Below are positions 33,652 to 45,400 of a stretch of DNA of 64,000 nt, in pieces; position 1 is the first letter of the stretch, and each line of letters starts with the position of its first letter. This stretch comes from Juglans regia (lineage: Eukaryota; Streptophyta; Magnoliopsida; Fagales; Juglandaceae), in assembly GCF_001411555.2 (NCBI RefSeq), contig NC_049914.1, positions 14,462,798 to 14,526,797 of the forward strand, read 5' to 3'. The position numbers and the translations under genes were made by a program. The notes beneath the pieces were generated by a model. It did no database searches, was not told the DNA's origin, and was given only the letters and a program-made list of their open reading frames with translations.

Positions 33652-36490
33652 ATGAAAATATTGAGTTGGAACTGCTGAGGATTGGAGAATCCTCGGACAG
33701 TTCAAGATTTATGTTCTATGGCAGAGAAGAATAAACCCAACTTAGTTTTTATTATGGAAACTAAGATTAACAAAAGCTGTTGGATTTTTTTTAAAAAAAA
33801 GGCTGGCTTATGAGGGTTGTTTTGAGGTGGAGGCAGAGGGAAGAAGGGGTGGATTATTGCTGTTATGGGATTTTAGGGTAAAAGAGGAAATTGTGAATTA
33901 TTCTCAAAGATACATAAATACATTGATAGAAGATGAGGGAGAAAGTAGATGGATGCTTACCTATTTTTATGGACACCCAGAGACAATCAAGAGGGAAACA
34001 TGATTGTTGCTAAAATCAATAAAGCCAAAAGATGGAGAAGGATGGTGCATAGTAGGGGATTTTAACAAAATCCTTACAAATGATGAGAAATAGGGAGGAA
34101 ATGCAAGACCTGAGGAACAAATGGAGCTGTTTAGGGAAGCTTTGAGTGAGGAAAACTTATATAATCTAGGCTGGAAGGGGGGATAAATATACGTGGATTA
34201 ATGCACACAATGATGAAAGTTGTACAAAAGAAAGGTTGGATAGGGCAGTGGTTAATCCTAAGTGGCTGGAAACATACAAGGAGGCACAGGTTGAAGTAAT
34301 AGTGGCCAAAACATCAAATCATAAACCTTTATTAGTCCACCTAATTACAAGAAGAGCTACTGTAGATGGAAGGTATAGGTGGAACCAAAAGCCTTTCAGA
34401 TATGAGGTCAATTGGGCCTTAGAAGAGGACTATGAAGGGGTTGTAAAAGAAGCTTGGAAGAGTGAGCAAGTTGAAGATCCACAGTAGAGAATGGTGACTG
34501 GTTTATTGCATAAAAGTAGAGCTGCCTTTCAGAGGTGGAGTTTGAGGAGGAAGGAGGGAATGAAGGAAATAGAAGGGAAAACCAAACTGTTAAAGAATCT
34601 GCAAGCAGAGGAATGTCACAGCAATATGGGAGAAATTAGGAAGGTCACTGCTGAACTAAATTTGTTATTAGAGAACGAAGATCTATGGTGGAAACAAAGG
34701 GCAAAAAATAATTGGTATAAACATGGAGATAGGAACACTAAATATTTCCATGCTTGTGCCAATAAAAGGAGAAAAATAAACTTCATTAAAGAAGTGGAGG
34801 ATAGGGACAACAAAATGGTTGGTGGTTTTAAGAAGATTGAAGAAACTTTTAGAAATTACTTTGGCAAACTATTTCAAACTACAAAGCCAAGTAGAGAGGA
34901 GATAGAGACAGCTGCCTTGTGGGATTGAACTCAAGGGTCTCAATTGAAATGGATGAAAGGTTAACTAGAAGTGTTTTTGATTTGGAGGTGGAAGAGGCAG
35001 TAAGGCAGATGGCTCCTTTGAAAGCCCCTGGTCTAGATGGATTTGGCCCTTATTTTTACCAAAGTCACTAGAGCATAGTTTATGGAAAGATGTGTAAAGC
35101 TGCAGTGGATATTCGAAATGGTAACCCTTTAGGCCCTCCTCTTAATTTTACTTATATAGCTTTGATCCCCAAGTCAAAAAACCCAAAAAAAGTTAGTGAG
35201 TTCAGACCTATTAGTTTGTGTAATGTCATGTATAAAATAGTTTCCAAAGCTATCACAAACAAGTTCAAAGGGGGCTTAGCTGAAATCATTTCCTCAAACC
35301 AAAGTGTCTTCCTTCCTGGTAGATTGATACATGATAACACAATGGTGGCCTATGAGTTATTGCATTCCATGAAAACTAGGAAGAAGGGTAAAGTGGGGGA
35401 GTATGACCATGAAGCTAAATATGTCTAAAGCCTATGACCGTGTTGAGTGGGACTTTTTAGAAGTTGTTTTGATTAAGTTGGGTTTTTGTGAGAAGTGGGT
35501 GAACCTAGTAATGAAGTGTGTTAAATTAATTACATAGTCAATGTTAATAAATGGTTCCCCTGGGTATAAATTTAAGCTTTCAAGAGGTTTGAGACAATGG
35601 GACCTCCTGTCACCCTACCTTTTCTTAATTTGTGCTGAAGGTTTAAGTTCTCTTCTTAACCATTATGAGAAAAGACATTCCACTAGAGGGGGTGCAAGTG
35701 GCTCGAGGTGGTACACGTATCAATCATCTGCTTTTTGTAGATGATTGTATTTTATTTGGGAGAGCAAGTATAGAGGAGTAGAGAAGGCTACAAGAAGTGC
35801 TAAAAGTATATGAAAAAGCCTCAGGCCAGTTTCTTAACAAAGATAAAATTGTTGTTTTTTTCAACAGTAATACCAAAGAAGCTGACTAAAAGGCCATTAT
35901 GGAAGCTAGGAACTCTGTTGTGTGTGGAGCATATGAGAAGTATCTTGATCTTCCTACTATGGTAGGAAGATCAAAGTTTAATACTTTTAGGAACCTCAAA
36001 GAAAGAATATGGCAGAAAATGAGCAGTTGGGAGAACAACTTCATTTCATAAGCTAGCAAAGAGATATGAGAAGTGCATATTATATGCTTATGGATAGAAG
36101 GGAGAGGATGAAAGGAGAGTGTTCAAGATGAGTTAAAGAGGATGAAAAGTGGAGGAATATATGGGAATTAGAAGTACCTGCTATAACAAAAGTGTTTTTA
36201 TGGAAAGTAAGAAATAACTTACTGCCTACTAAAATGAACTTGTTTAAAAGGGGAGTGGTGAAAGGATAAAAAATGTCCTATGTGTGAAACTGAAAAAGAA
36301 ACTTTGATGCATGTGTTATGGGAGTGTCATGCTGCAAATGACATCTGGGGAAGTGACAAAAGTTGCGTTCAAAAGTAGGGAAGATATGAAGATGATTTTA
36401 TGCTATTGTGGGATAAATGTGGGAGTTCTCTAAACAAGGGTCAGCTGGAGGAGATGGCAATAACTTTTAGGAAAGTTTGGCTATGAAGAA
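33652..36490 (+). pseudogene. LINE B ORF2: endonuclease, reverse transcriptase, zf-RVT
   Basis: The ATG at 33652 opens MKILSWNC-stop-GLENPRTVQ, the canonical L1 endonuclease start with the expected Arg codon changed to TGA. GDFN is intact at about 34058. A clean linker runs from 34236 to 34928, with a stop at 34485. Reverse transcriptase motifs are FRPISLCNVMYKIVSK (about 35200), SKAYDRVEW (about 35425), GLRQWDLLSPYLFLIC (35590, with Gly and Pro of the usual GDP lost) and FVDDCILF (about 35735), the catalytic box being intact. A deletion joins the RT thumb (about 36060) to the zf-RVT region. Confidence 0.85.
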
Positions 36491-37125
36491 ATGATGTGGT
36501 TTTTGAAAACAGAATGAAATGTCCTAATAGCTTAATTTTATTTGCTAAGACTATTGTAAGGGACTACCAAGCACTGCAGAATATGGGCAAATCAAACAGT
36601 CAAGTGCAGATCAGAGGTGCAAACATTTTGAGGTGGGAAAAATCAGATTGTGGATATGTCAAAATTAATTGGGATGCTTCATTGGATCAAAAAGGAAAGA
36701 GGATTGGAGTAGGTACTATAATTAGAAATGAGGATGTGAAGGTTTTAGCTGCTGTGTGTGATCAGAAAGAACATATAGAAGAGGCAGGCATTGTAGAATG
36801 TCAAGCATTGAGGATAGCAGTGGAGCTGTGCAGTGATCTTAATATCCAAAAAGCAAGATTTGAAGGGGATACTAAGAAGATCATCTTGACAGTTTGTAGT
36901 GAAGAAGGGATGCTTACTTGTTATGGTTCATTAGTAAAAGATGTTAGGTTTCATTTTAAGAACAATACTCACTGGTCAATACAGTTTGCTCATAGAGAGA
37001 AAAATATGGTTGCTCATACTTTAGTCAAAAAGGCTTTGTTTATAGAAGGAAAAAAAGCTTGGATAGAGGACTTCCTAGACTTTATTGTGGGATGCCTAAA
37101 TAGAGATTTCAATTGTATTACTTGA
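36491..37125 (+). pseudogene. LINE B RNase H domain (open for 209 codons)
   Basis: This is the best-preserved part of LINE B. The frame includes VKINWDASLDQKGKR, VECQALRIAVEL and ARFEGDTKKII, giving the Asp, Glu and Asp of the RNase H active site, then FAHREKNMVAHTLVKKA near the end. It would degrade the RNA strand of the RNA-DNA hybrid. It is a fragment of ORF2, not a separate gene. Confidence 0.8.
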
Positions 37126-37795
37126 TATATTACTGAAATGCAGAGGTTTTACTCAAAAACAAAATATGATATTTTTCCTACTCAATAAAAAATTGAAGAT
37201 ACAATTTTATTTAAGAATGTATATGTTATAGGTTTGAATGATTGGTAAGTTTCTCCAATAATAACCATCGCTCGGTTGCCTTCGCACCAATGCTACTATC
37301 TAACTTTTGCAATTTAAAGCCTATGATATTATTAAATATGTCCGCTTTGTGACATTTTCTTTTGATGACAGACAACCATGAATTGATTATGATTAAAATG
37401 AGCATTAATGGTAGGGATTTCAATGTCATTTTTTATAGAATAATATCATATTTTATATTATGATATTATAACTATTTTATCTTTAATTTCCTGTAAGCCC
37501 TTTTTTTATATGAGCCTAGATTCGGAATAATAGATAAAAATGGTATATGTTCTATGAATTTGTGACAACTACATATATTTTTTTAACCAAAGGACACATG
37601 ACATTTTTAAAATTTAGACTTTTAAAAAAATATATGTGCTTGCCACGTACTCACAGAACATATATCATTTTTACATATGGAACTCCGTCTAGAAGAAAAC
37701 TGTCCAATTAAAAATTTCTCCAAAACTTGTCATTTCAAAAAGCTATCCTAGAGCCAACCAATAGATACCAAGGATAATGTAAGAATTAGGTGCGA

Positions 37796-37991
37796 TTTGG
37801 ATAGTGAGATGAAATAAGATAATTTTAGATAAAAATTAAAAATTAAAAAAAATATTATTAGAATATTATTTTCTAATATTATTATTATTTTGAGATTTGA
37901 AAAAGTTAAATTGTTTATTATATTTTATGTAAGAATTTAAAAAAATTGTAATGATGAGATAAGATGATATGAAATATATTCACTATCCAAA
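37796..37991. mobile_element. MITE, family 'TTTGGATAGTGA', copy 1
   Basis: Perfect 12-bp terminal inverted repeats TTTGGATAGTGA (37796-37807) and TCACTATCCAAA (37980-37991) bound 196 bp. The core ATATTATTAGAATATTATTTT and the block TTTGAGATTTGAAAAAGTT recur in the other copies. I could not fix the duplication length, so the superfamily is open. Confidence 0.82.
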
Positions 37992-38025
37992 CGGAGCAGT
38001 CTAAGGGACCAAGCTAGAGAATAGG

Positions 38026-38374
38026 TCTGGTTTGGTTTCACAAACTTTTGAAATTATCTCATCTCATTTCAACAACCAAACACTATTTAAATACAAATAT
38101 TTTTCAATTTCAATCTTTTAACTTTTTCATCTAATCATTACAATAAACTTCCAAATAAAATACAAAAAATAATTCAATTTTTTCAAATCTCAAAACAAAA
38201 TTTATATTCTAATCCTCTTTTCATTTTGTAATTTTACTTTTTCTCTCTCATTTTTTAAAACCTTATAAAAATCTTAACTTAAACTATTTTATTATTATTT
38301 ATAAATTATTTTACTATTATTCACAAATTTTTTTTATTACATCACATCTTATTTATGTAATCAAATGAGGCCTT
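38026..38374. mobile_element. MITE, same family, copy 2 (reverse orientation, longer)
   Basis: It carries the complement of the family core (TCATCTAATCATTACAATAA, TTCAAATCTCAAAACAAAAT) and an end CAAATGAGGCCTTA. Its termini are diverged. Confidence 0.6.
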
Positions 38375-38619
38375 AAAATTTTTTAAGGAGATCATTATTA
38401 TTAAAGTTATTTTAAAATCGAAAAAATTAGTGTTTTTTTAATCTTTTTACAAAATGACTAGAATACTCCAAAAAGCCTAAATGAGAATAATGAAGAAGTG
38501 GCTCTAATACCCAGGTGAATGTAGGATCATAGTTTGGGGTTTTATATATGATATTAATAGATAATGTGTTAATTTCTTTGTTAGTATTTTTTTGGGAGAT
38601 TGACAAAAGGAGGAAAATG

Positions 38620-38623
<4 letters not shown>

Positions 38624-38650
<27 letters not shown>

Positions 38651-38651
38651 A
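38624..38651. repeat. (AT)n microsatellite
   Basis: About 13 AT units beginning ATATAAATATAT and running into AAATATTATAA. Confidence 0.9.
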
Positions 38652-39088
38652 ATATTATAATCAAGGGATCTATTTTTTATTTATTTATAAAATTACAACA
38701 GTAACAAGTTTTATTAATTTTTTTTAAGAGAAACTATCATCATTCATTCATAAAAAATATTTAAAGTTTTATCAGTATATCATTTTTTTTTTGTGACTGA
38801 TTTGGTCTTCACTCATGTTGATACTCTCTATATACAAACATATAAGAGATATTTCAACCTCACCCTTCATAGAAGAATGGGACTCAACCTTTATAGGGAT
38901 CTAATATATGAAAGTTGAAATTGAGTTATCACTTAGTGAAATTTAAGTACTGATTTTGTAATTAAACCTTTATAATATATGGAGACTTAAAAAAAATTTT
39001 GCTTATATAATGGAGGATTGATTAATCTCCCAACTATGAGAGTATCTTATTGATTCATATTGCTCGATATTAACTATCCATCTATGTT

Positions 39089-39125
39089 TTTATATTATAA
39101 AATAAAAAAAAAACAAAAAAAAAAA
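39089..39125 (+). mobile_element. Micro-retroposon: 37-bp A-rich tail with 17-bp target duplication
   Basis: AACTATCCATCTATGTT lies at 39072-39088 and again at 39126-39142. Only an A-rich 37-bp insert lies between them. This is what an extremely 5'-truncated LINE or SINE insertion leaves. Confidence 0.75.
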
Positions 39126-39425
39126 AACTATCCATCTATGTTATTACTTTCCATAACCAATGATTATAAGAAAGACGAAGCGTCTTCATAGGTTGACTAG
39201 AACAACAAAACGCAATGCTTTTCAACTTATTAGAGTATCAAACCACAACTCCACAGTCTACTTGACAATACCAAAATCACCGTTCAAGGAGGTTTATTAA
39301 TTATTATTTCTCATGTGTTGTGCTCGGAGTAGTGGAAAAATTAATAGGCACCCCACCACCCTCTACATGATGCATCTTGTACCTCTTAATTAATTAAATG
39401 CTTTTTTTTTTAATTTTTTTTATTT

Positions 39426-39457
39426 ATTATATTATTATTATTATTATTATTATTATT
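39426..39457. repeat. (ATT)n microsatellite
   Basis: About ten ATT units in a T-rich context. Confidence 0.9.
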
Positions 39458-39794
39458 TTTAAGTGAAGACTAGCTAATGAGAGATCTCTCTCGTCACTAG
39501 TATCCTCCCTAAGGCCACACACTTCCATTTTGGCTGATACAATTATTTTTAGAAAATTGATATTTATAGTTATGGAATGTATAAATAGTGTGATTTTTTT
39601 TTAAAAAAAAAACGAGTTAATATTGGATCTATATGAAAAAAAAATTAATTTTCTAACGGTAAATTTCACTCTTTTTTTAAAAAAATGCATAACACTTAGA
39701 TAATTTAAAATTGTATCTAACATTACTACTGTACCCATTTTCTGCCTCTAGATCTACTTTTTTCCATCAACCAATCTTTCTATCAATAGTCCTT

Positions 39795-39968
39795 TAAGTT
39801 TAGAATAAAATATAGTTTTAGATGAGTTGAATAAAATATTGTTAGAATATTATTTTTAATATTATTATAATTTTTAAAATTTTAAAAAATTAAATTATTT
39901 ATTATATTTTGTATAAATATTTAAAAAAATAATAATGATGAGATGAAAGTATTTTTACATCCAGCCTT
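39795..39968. mobile_element. MITE, same family as 37796-37991, truncated copy 3
   Basis: The core ATATTGTTAGAATATTATTTT and TTATTATATTTTGTAT match the family. The left terminus is degraded, and the right end near CCAGCCTTA is diverged. Confidence 0.55.
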
Positions 39969-40939
39969 AGGATCCGTGTGCACTATTAGAAGTGTTACAC
40001 GTCATCCTTTTACCATAATTTATCATCATTTCTCTTTGTATTTGTTTACAATAAATAAATAAATAAATCATATTAAAAAAAAAAAAAAAAGCGTTTCATA
40101 AAACCGATGGAACAACAATGTTTCAACCGTTCGGTACCTGAAAGCTCAAGTCTCAGCAGTCATGATGGTAAAGCAGAGCGTTCGAGAATCTCTTTTTTTT
40201 TTTTTTTTTAAATATTTTAATTTTATTTAAAAAAAAAACAAAAACTATGAAGTTATGCCTCATAAAGAAGAGATACATATCTACCTACTTGGATTTGAAT
40301 AATAGATGCGATTTTTATGTCACTCATTGCTCAAAGGATTGTGACTGAAGCATCCGAACCTTTTCCCACTTACGTGGACCCCAACATTTGTGCAAAACTC
40401 ATTAATGACATCTCCTCTTGCATTCAATTTTTATACAATTTTAATGAAAACATCTTAAATATATTTTAAAAAATATATATAAGCGTATTAAATCTTAAAT
40501 ACAGGTTTTGTGGATTTTATTTTTATGAATCGATAAACATAATTAATCTAATTAACTTTAATGATATAAGCATATTCAATTTTAAAAATTCAATTTTTAA
40601 TATAAAAATAAATAAATTTAATTAATAATTTGTGGAGAAGTTCCCACCAATGGGTCCTTTTTTTTTTTTCTCTCTTTTTATAAATTACTAGCATTCAAGA
40701 ATAAAATGTGATTTTATGTCCACATACTATTGTACAAAAATATAAGAGGCCATGCAAAAGGTTGAAAGGTGAAAGACTGATTTTGCAATCATGTTAAAAC
40801 AAAGCAAAAAAAATGTTAAGTAATGTAAATATATATATATATATATTTAAAGCATGAAGAGGAAACATTAACAGTAGAAAAGAAAAAAAAGGGTGAAAAC
40901 AATGAACATTAAAAAGGCAAATTCAAAGTACAAGGCACA

Positions 40940-40971
40940 AAAATAAATAAAATAAAATAAAATAAAATAAA
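40940..40971. repeat. (AAAAT)n microsatellite
   Basis: Five AAAAT units after two AAAT units. Confidence 0.85.
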
Positions 40972-41081
40972 GGAGTACAGAGAAAGATAAATAATCAGTG
41001 ACAAGGTGAGACAAATCCCTGTGTGGGATAAACAAAAGAACCCGAAAATAGCGGGTCAAATCATCCACTTACATTATATTA

Positions 41082-41181
41082 TTGTTTACACTTTACACTT
41101 CTAGCTCACTTGCTCACTCCGAGTCCTTTCACATTAGCCGTTCTCTCTCTTTGTCTCTTGGGTTCTCTCCGTCAGATCCAG
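41082..41181 (+). other. Probable non-coding first exon of the ABCG3-like gene
   Basis: A CT-rich leader-like stretch ends in ATCCAG followed by GTCTGT, a plausible donor. A TATA-like TTATATTATTG lies about 20-30 bp before it, at 41073. Coding starts only at 42443, so a leader intron is likely, with possible acceptors at 41642 (GGCAG) or 42262 (ATGCAG). Exact start and splicing are inferred. Confidence 0.4.
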
Positions 41182-41525
41182 GTCTGTTTCTGTGTCCTTG
41201 CTATGGAGTTTTCCATTCAATTCTTGAAGTCACTTTGATTCAGGTGGTAGCGTTTATGTTATGTTTGGTTATTGAGAAATGAAAAGAGAAGGAGCATTTT
41301 TTTCTTTTTTGTCCTCGTTTTGCTTTTCTTGATGTTTCCAGATCATGATTTACTCTGCTCAGCTGAATGTTATTACTTTTAGGTTCTCGCTAAGAGTAGG
41401 GTTGTTTGTCTTATTGGGTCTTAGAGAATGAGAAGGCTAAGCAAGTTATGGCCTTTTCCCCCTTGATTGTTTTTCGTTACATTGGCATCCAAATGGGCTA
41501 TTAGATTTTTGTATATAGTCGACAG

Positions 41526-41541
41526 TTACTTATAAAAAAAA
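41526..41541 (+). mobile_element. Micro-retroposon: 16-bp LINE-like tail in the leader intron
   Basis: TTACTTATAAAAAAAA is flanked by GTATATAGTCGACAG (41511-41525) and GTATATGGTTGACAG (41542-41556), a 15-bp duplication with two mismatches. The insert resembles the tail form at 43005-43021. Confidence 0.65.
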
Positions 41542-42442
41542 GTATATGGTTGACAGCTGATTGAATGGGTGACGAGGGTAAAATGGAGTGTTAAATGGAT
41601 TTTGTTATTTTCTTTAAGTTGATTGTGGTTTTTGTTGTGGCAGGACGTGAATGAACAAGAAAGAGAAAGTATAACATTGATTCGATTAGATTAGCTGTTA
41701 GTGTATTTGCGCACCTGGATTTTTGCATTTAGTTCTATATTCATTCCTGTTGGTTATTATCATTTCTTACTGTCCTGGGGTTAAGCTCTTCAACAGAGCT
41801 CTTTATTCCTATAAGATGAGTTTAAATTGCCTGAGAGTGAGTGGATACTGCTTTATATCGATCTGGTTTTCGGAACCTCTAATCGGCACCTTTTCCAATT
41901 TGGGTTTACAAAATCTTACATTCGTCCTCATTTTCTTTTTCTTTTTTTCTTTTCGTTTAAAATGCTAATGAAACTTGAAAACAAAAGGATGATGTTCCGA
42001 GGCTTGGATCATTTTCAGCAAAGTTTTGGAATAGTTTTTGAAGTTGGCTGTTAGAACATGCTTTCTATGAAATTTCCAATCTTTCTTTATGACTCTTAAC
42101 ACTTTTGATATCCTGTATCAATCATAGGCAACTTTACTTTCTGATGTAAAGCTGGATGCAGGCATATGAATGAATTTAGTTCTCCCTTCTTACCCCTTTC
42201 TCTTTCTCAGTGACTAAATTGATGATGTTGACTGTGCTACTGGATGCATGAATTTTGATGCAGGCTTGTTTATGGGGTGTTGTTGGGGTTTTATGATTTA
42301 GACAGGCAAAATTTGCAAACAGTTGTTTCCATGTCAACTGTTTGATGATTTATTGAAGCTGGGTGGCAAAGGGAAGCATTTCACCACTTACGGTTGAGTG
42401 TTTTCGTCTACGAATTGAAGTTTTAAAAATTGAGGGAAGATA

Positions 42443-45400
42443 ATGGAAGAAATACAGTCTCAGTCTGATAATTACAGGTCGTCTTCATCTTCAGCGAGTA
42501 GCCCCACAAGTAGGGTGCCCTCAAGTAACTTTTTCTATTTGCGTAAACCTGGTTCACTGAGACAACCCATATCGTTTGAGGATTCACCAGAATGGGAGGA
42601 TACAGATATTGAAGTAAAGGTGGAGGAAGGAGGAGACTCAATTAATGTTGTGGCAACTCCAGCCTCCCCATCACTCTCAAAGCTTAATAGTGGGTCCTTG
42701 CCATCTCCACCATTACCAGAGGGTGCAGTTGTTGCAAGAAAAATGGCAGGGGCATCAGTTGCGTGGAAAGACTTGACGGTTACAATAAAAGGAAAAAGGA
42801 AGTACTCTGACAAGGTTGTTAAGAGTTCAAATGGTTATGCATTGCCAGGAACTATGACAGTAATCATGGGTCCTGCTAAATCAGGGAAATCCACACTACT
42901 AAAGGCTATTGCAGGTTTTTAATCATGTGATCTCTTGTAATTTCAAATTGAGCATTTAATTGTGCTTTTTCCTTTCATCTTTTTTGATGTTTTGAAACTC
43001 AAATAACTTACATAAAAAAAAATGTTTTGAAACTCAAATTCTGTTCTCTTTTTACTTTAGGAAGATTACATCATTCAGCCAAAATGTATGGTGAAGTGTT
43101 CGTTAATGGGGCAAAATCACACATGCCTTATGGATCATATGTAAGCCCTTTACTTCACTTGCTATTGGGTTTTCATTTCTTTGGTTTGGTATTTTCATTG
43201 CATCCCGGCTGTTATTCGCTTATGTATGCTTTCAATCTTTCCCCTACAGCTACCTTTATCCTTGGTCAGTATAAAAATTCCTCTCCTGATTTTATTTGGC
43301 ATATTGAGTTTAGATCTACAAGCCTAATCTAACATGAGTGAAAGTAATCCTTGGGGAATCCTTTCCTAACTCTTTATCTTGGGCCCTCAAGCTGGAAGTA
43401 TTGGCAGATCTTCCCATTATAAAAGTAAAAAGTGCTTAATTGTTACTTTTAGGTCCCGTTTGGATGTTGAGTTGAGTTGATATGAATTGAGTTCTTTATG
43501 AATAGTAATGAGTTGAGATGGTAGAGTGAGTTTTGTGGGGCCTATCTAAGATGAGTTTAGATGTATTTATGGAAAGTTGAAAAAGGTTGTGATTCTTTAT
43601 GAATAGTAATGAGTTGAGATGGTAGAGTGAGTTTTGTGGGGCCTATCTAAGATGAGTTTAGATGTATTTATGGAAAGTTGAAAAAGGTTGTGAGTTCCGC
43701 GTGTAAAGAGGTGTTGAGTTCAAAAGGGTTGTGGGTCCCACGTGTAAAGAGGTTTTGAGTTGAGATGAGTTTAGTGATTTGAGAGTTGGGTGTTTGGATG
43801 TTAGATTCAGTTTAAAATTAGACTGATCTCAGTTCAGTCCAAGTTCCAAACAGGGCCTTAGCTGTCCATTTCAAAATCAAGCTTTATTTTAATGGAAGAA
43901 TTAGTGATTCCGCAACAGATTATGGTTGAGTGCAACAATCAAACAAAAAAAATTAATGTGTCATGTTGCTTTGGGGTTTTCACTTCATACTTTTTCTATT
44001 TGCAGGGGTTTGTTGAAAGGGAGACCACTCTGATTGGATCCCTCACTGTCCGGGAGTTTCTGTACTATTCGGCACTGCTTCAACTTCCTGGTTTCTTTTG
44101 TCAGAAAAAGAACGTAGTAGAGGATGCCATCTATGCTATGTCTCTTGGTGATTATGCAAACAAATTGATAGGTGGACACTGTTATATGAAGGGCCTTCCT
44201 AGTGGTGAAAAAAGACGTGTTAGCATTGCTAGGGAACTTGTGATGAGGCCGCGTATCTTATTTATAGATGAGCCACTTTATCATCTTGATAGGTATTTTT
44301 CCTATTTATTGATTTGTATTTTACTAGGTGTTACTGTTTTACCTGTAACTTGCTACTCTCTTCCTGTCATACTGAACCGCAATTAGATGATGCTATACAG
44401 TTTTAGTTGGTAGGACCATTTCTGGAATAGAAAATAGCTCTATAGATTATAACTGTTTCCTAATTTTCTTTCATGACACACAATCATTAAACACTCTTCG
44501 CTGTATATGTGTGCATAGAACTGGCCGAGTTCCCTGCATCATAAAGTTTCCAAGAAATTGCATCTGGTCTGTAAAATTAGAATGGTTATGATAGTGGGAG
44601 TCTCAATCAATGAAATTCGGCTAAAATATGTATTTGTATAGCTTTATGATAATTTGGCTTCAGGCTTGTGCTAATGTAGCGATTATATACTTCTTGTATA
44701 CTTGGCTTATGTCTTTCGCGCATTTTTATTATAAAAAATGGTAATGATTCCATTGGTGCCAATAATTTGATTTTCCATTCGTTGGATGTTTCCCTGTAAA
44801 TCCTTGTATACTTTAGACAGATTATTGCACTCCCTGTTTTCTCATAACATTTATTCTTCCTGTTTAAAATGTTTTTGCCACTGCCGTGTTTTAGCTAAAT
44901 TATATGATCTCATCTTGTTCAGTGTATCTGCACTTCTGATGATGGTTACATTGAAGAAACTTGCAAGCACAGGTTGCACTCTTATTTTTACCATTTATCA
45001 GAGCATCACAGAAGTCTTTGGCCTTTTTGACCGGATTTGTCTGCTTTCGAATGGGAATACTCTGTTTTTTGGAGAAACTTTGGCTTGCTTGCAGGTAAAT
45101 TTTAATCTGTTGATGATTTTTGTACAGCTATTGAATTTATGCTTTTCGATAAAGAAATAGATAATGGAACCATTGAGCCCATCATACATGGGCCACCAAA
45201 CATATAAAACACCTTTCATTGCCATATATCAGAACTCAGAAGGGAGAAGTAAGGTTCAGGAACCGATATATTTCTAGGAAATCTCAAGTCTTGTTTCTAT
45301 ATTATTAGGTACTAAATGGAGCATTGTTGGCTATTATTAATTAACATGCCTTCTGCTGATGCAGCACTTCTCAAATGCTGGATTTCCTTGCCCTATTATG

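Larger units (their letters stand above)
32220..37190 (+). mobile_element. LINE B: decayed near full-length L1-type retrotransposon
   Basis: ORF1 and ORF2 remnants lie in the same order as in LINE A and on the same strand, over about 5 kb, without nested insertions. The 3' end is probably near the CAATAAAAAA at 37182-37190; no long poly(A) or clear target duplication was found. Similar motifs but many sequence differences show it is a separate copy of a related family. Stops and frameshifts are everywhere, so it is inactive. Confidence 0.82.
37191..41081. other. AT-rich spacer with MITEs and microsatellites
   Basis: No gene is seen. It holds three copies of a MITE family listed separately, an (AT)n tract, an (ATT)n tract, poly(A)/(T) runs and a tiny retroposed tail at 39089-39125. 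The last 300 bp precede the ABCG gene and should include its promoter. Confidence 0.6.
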
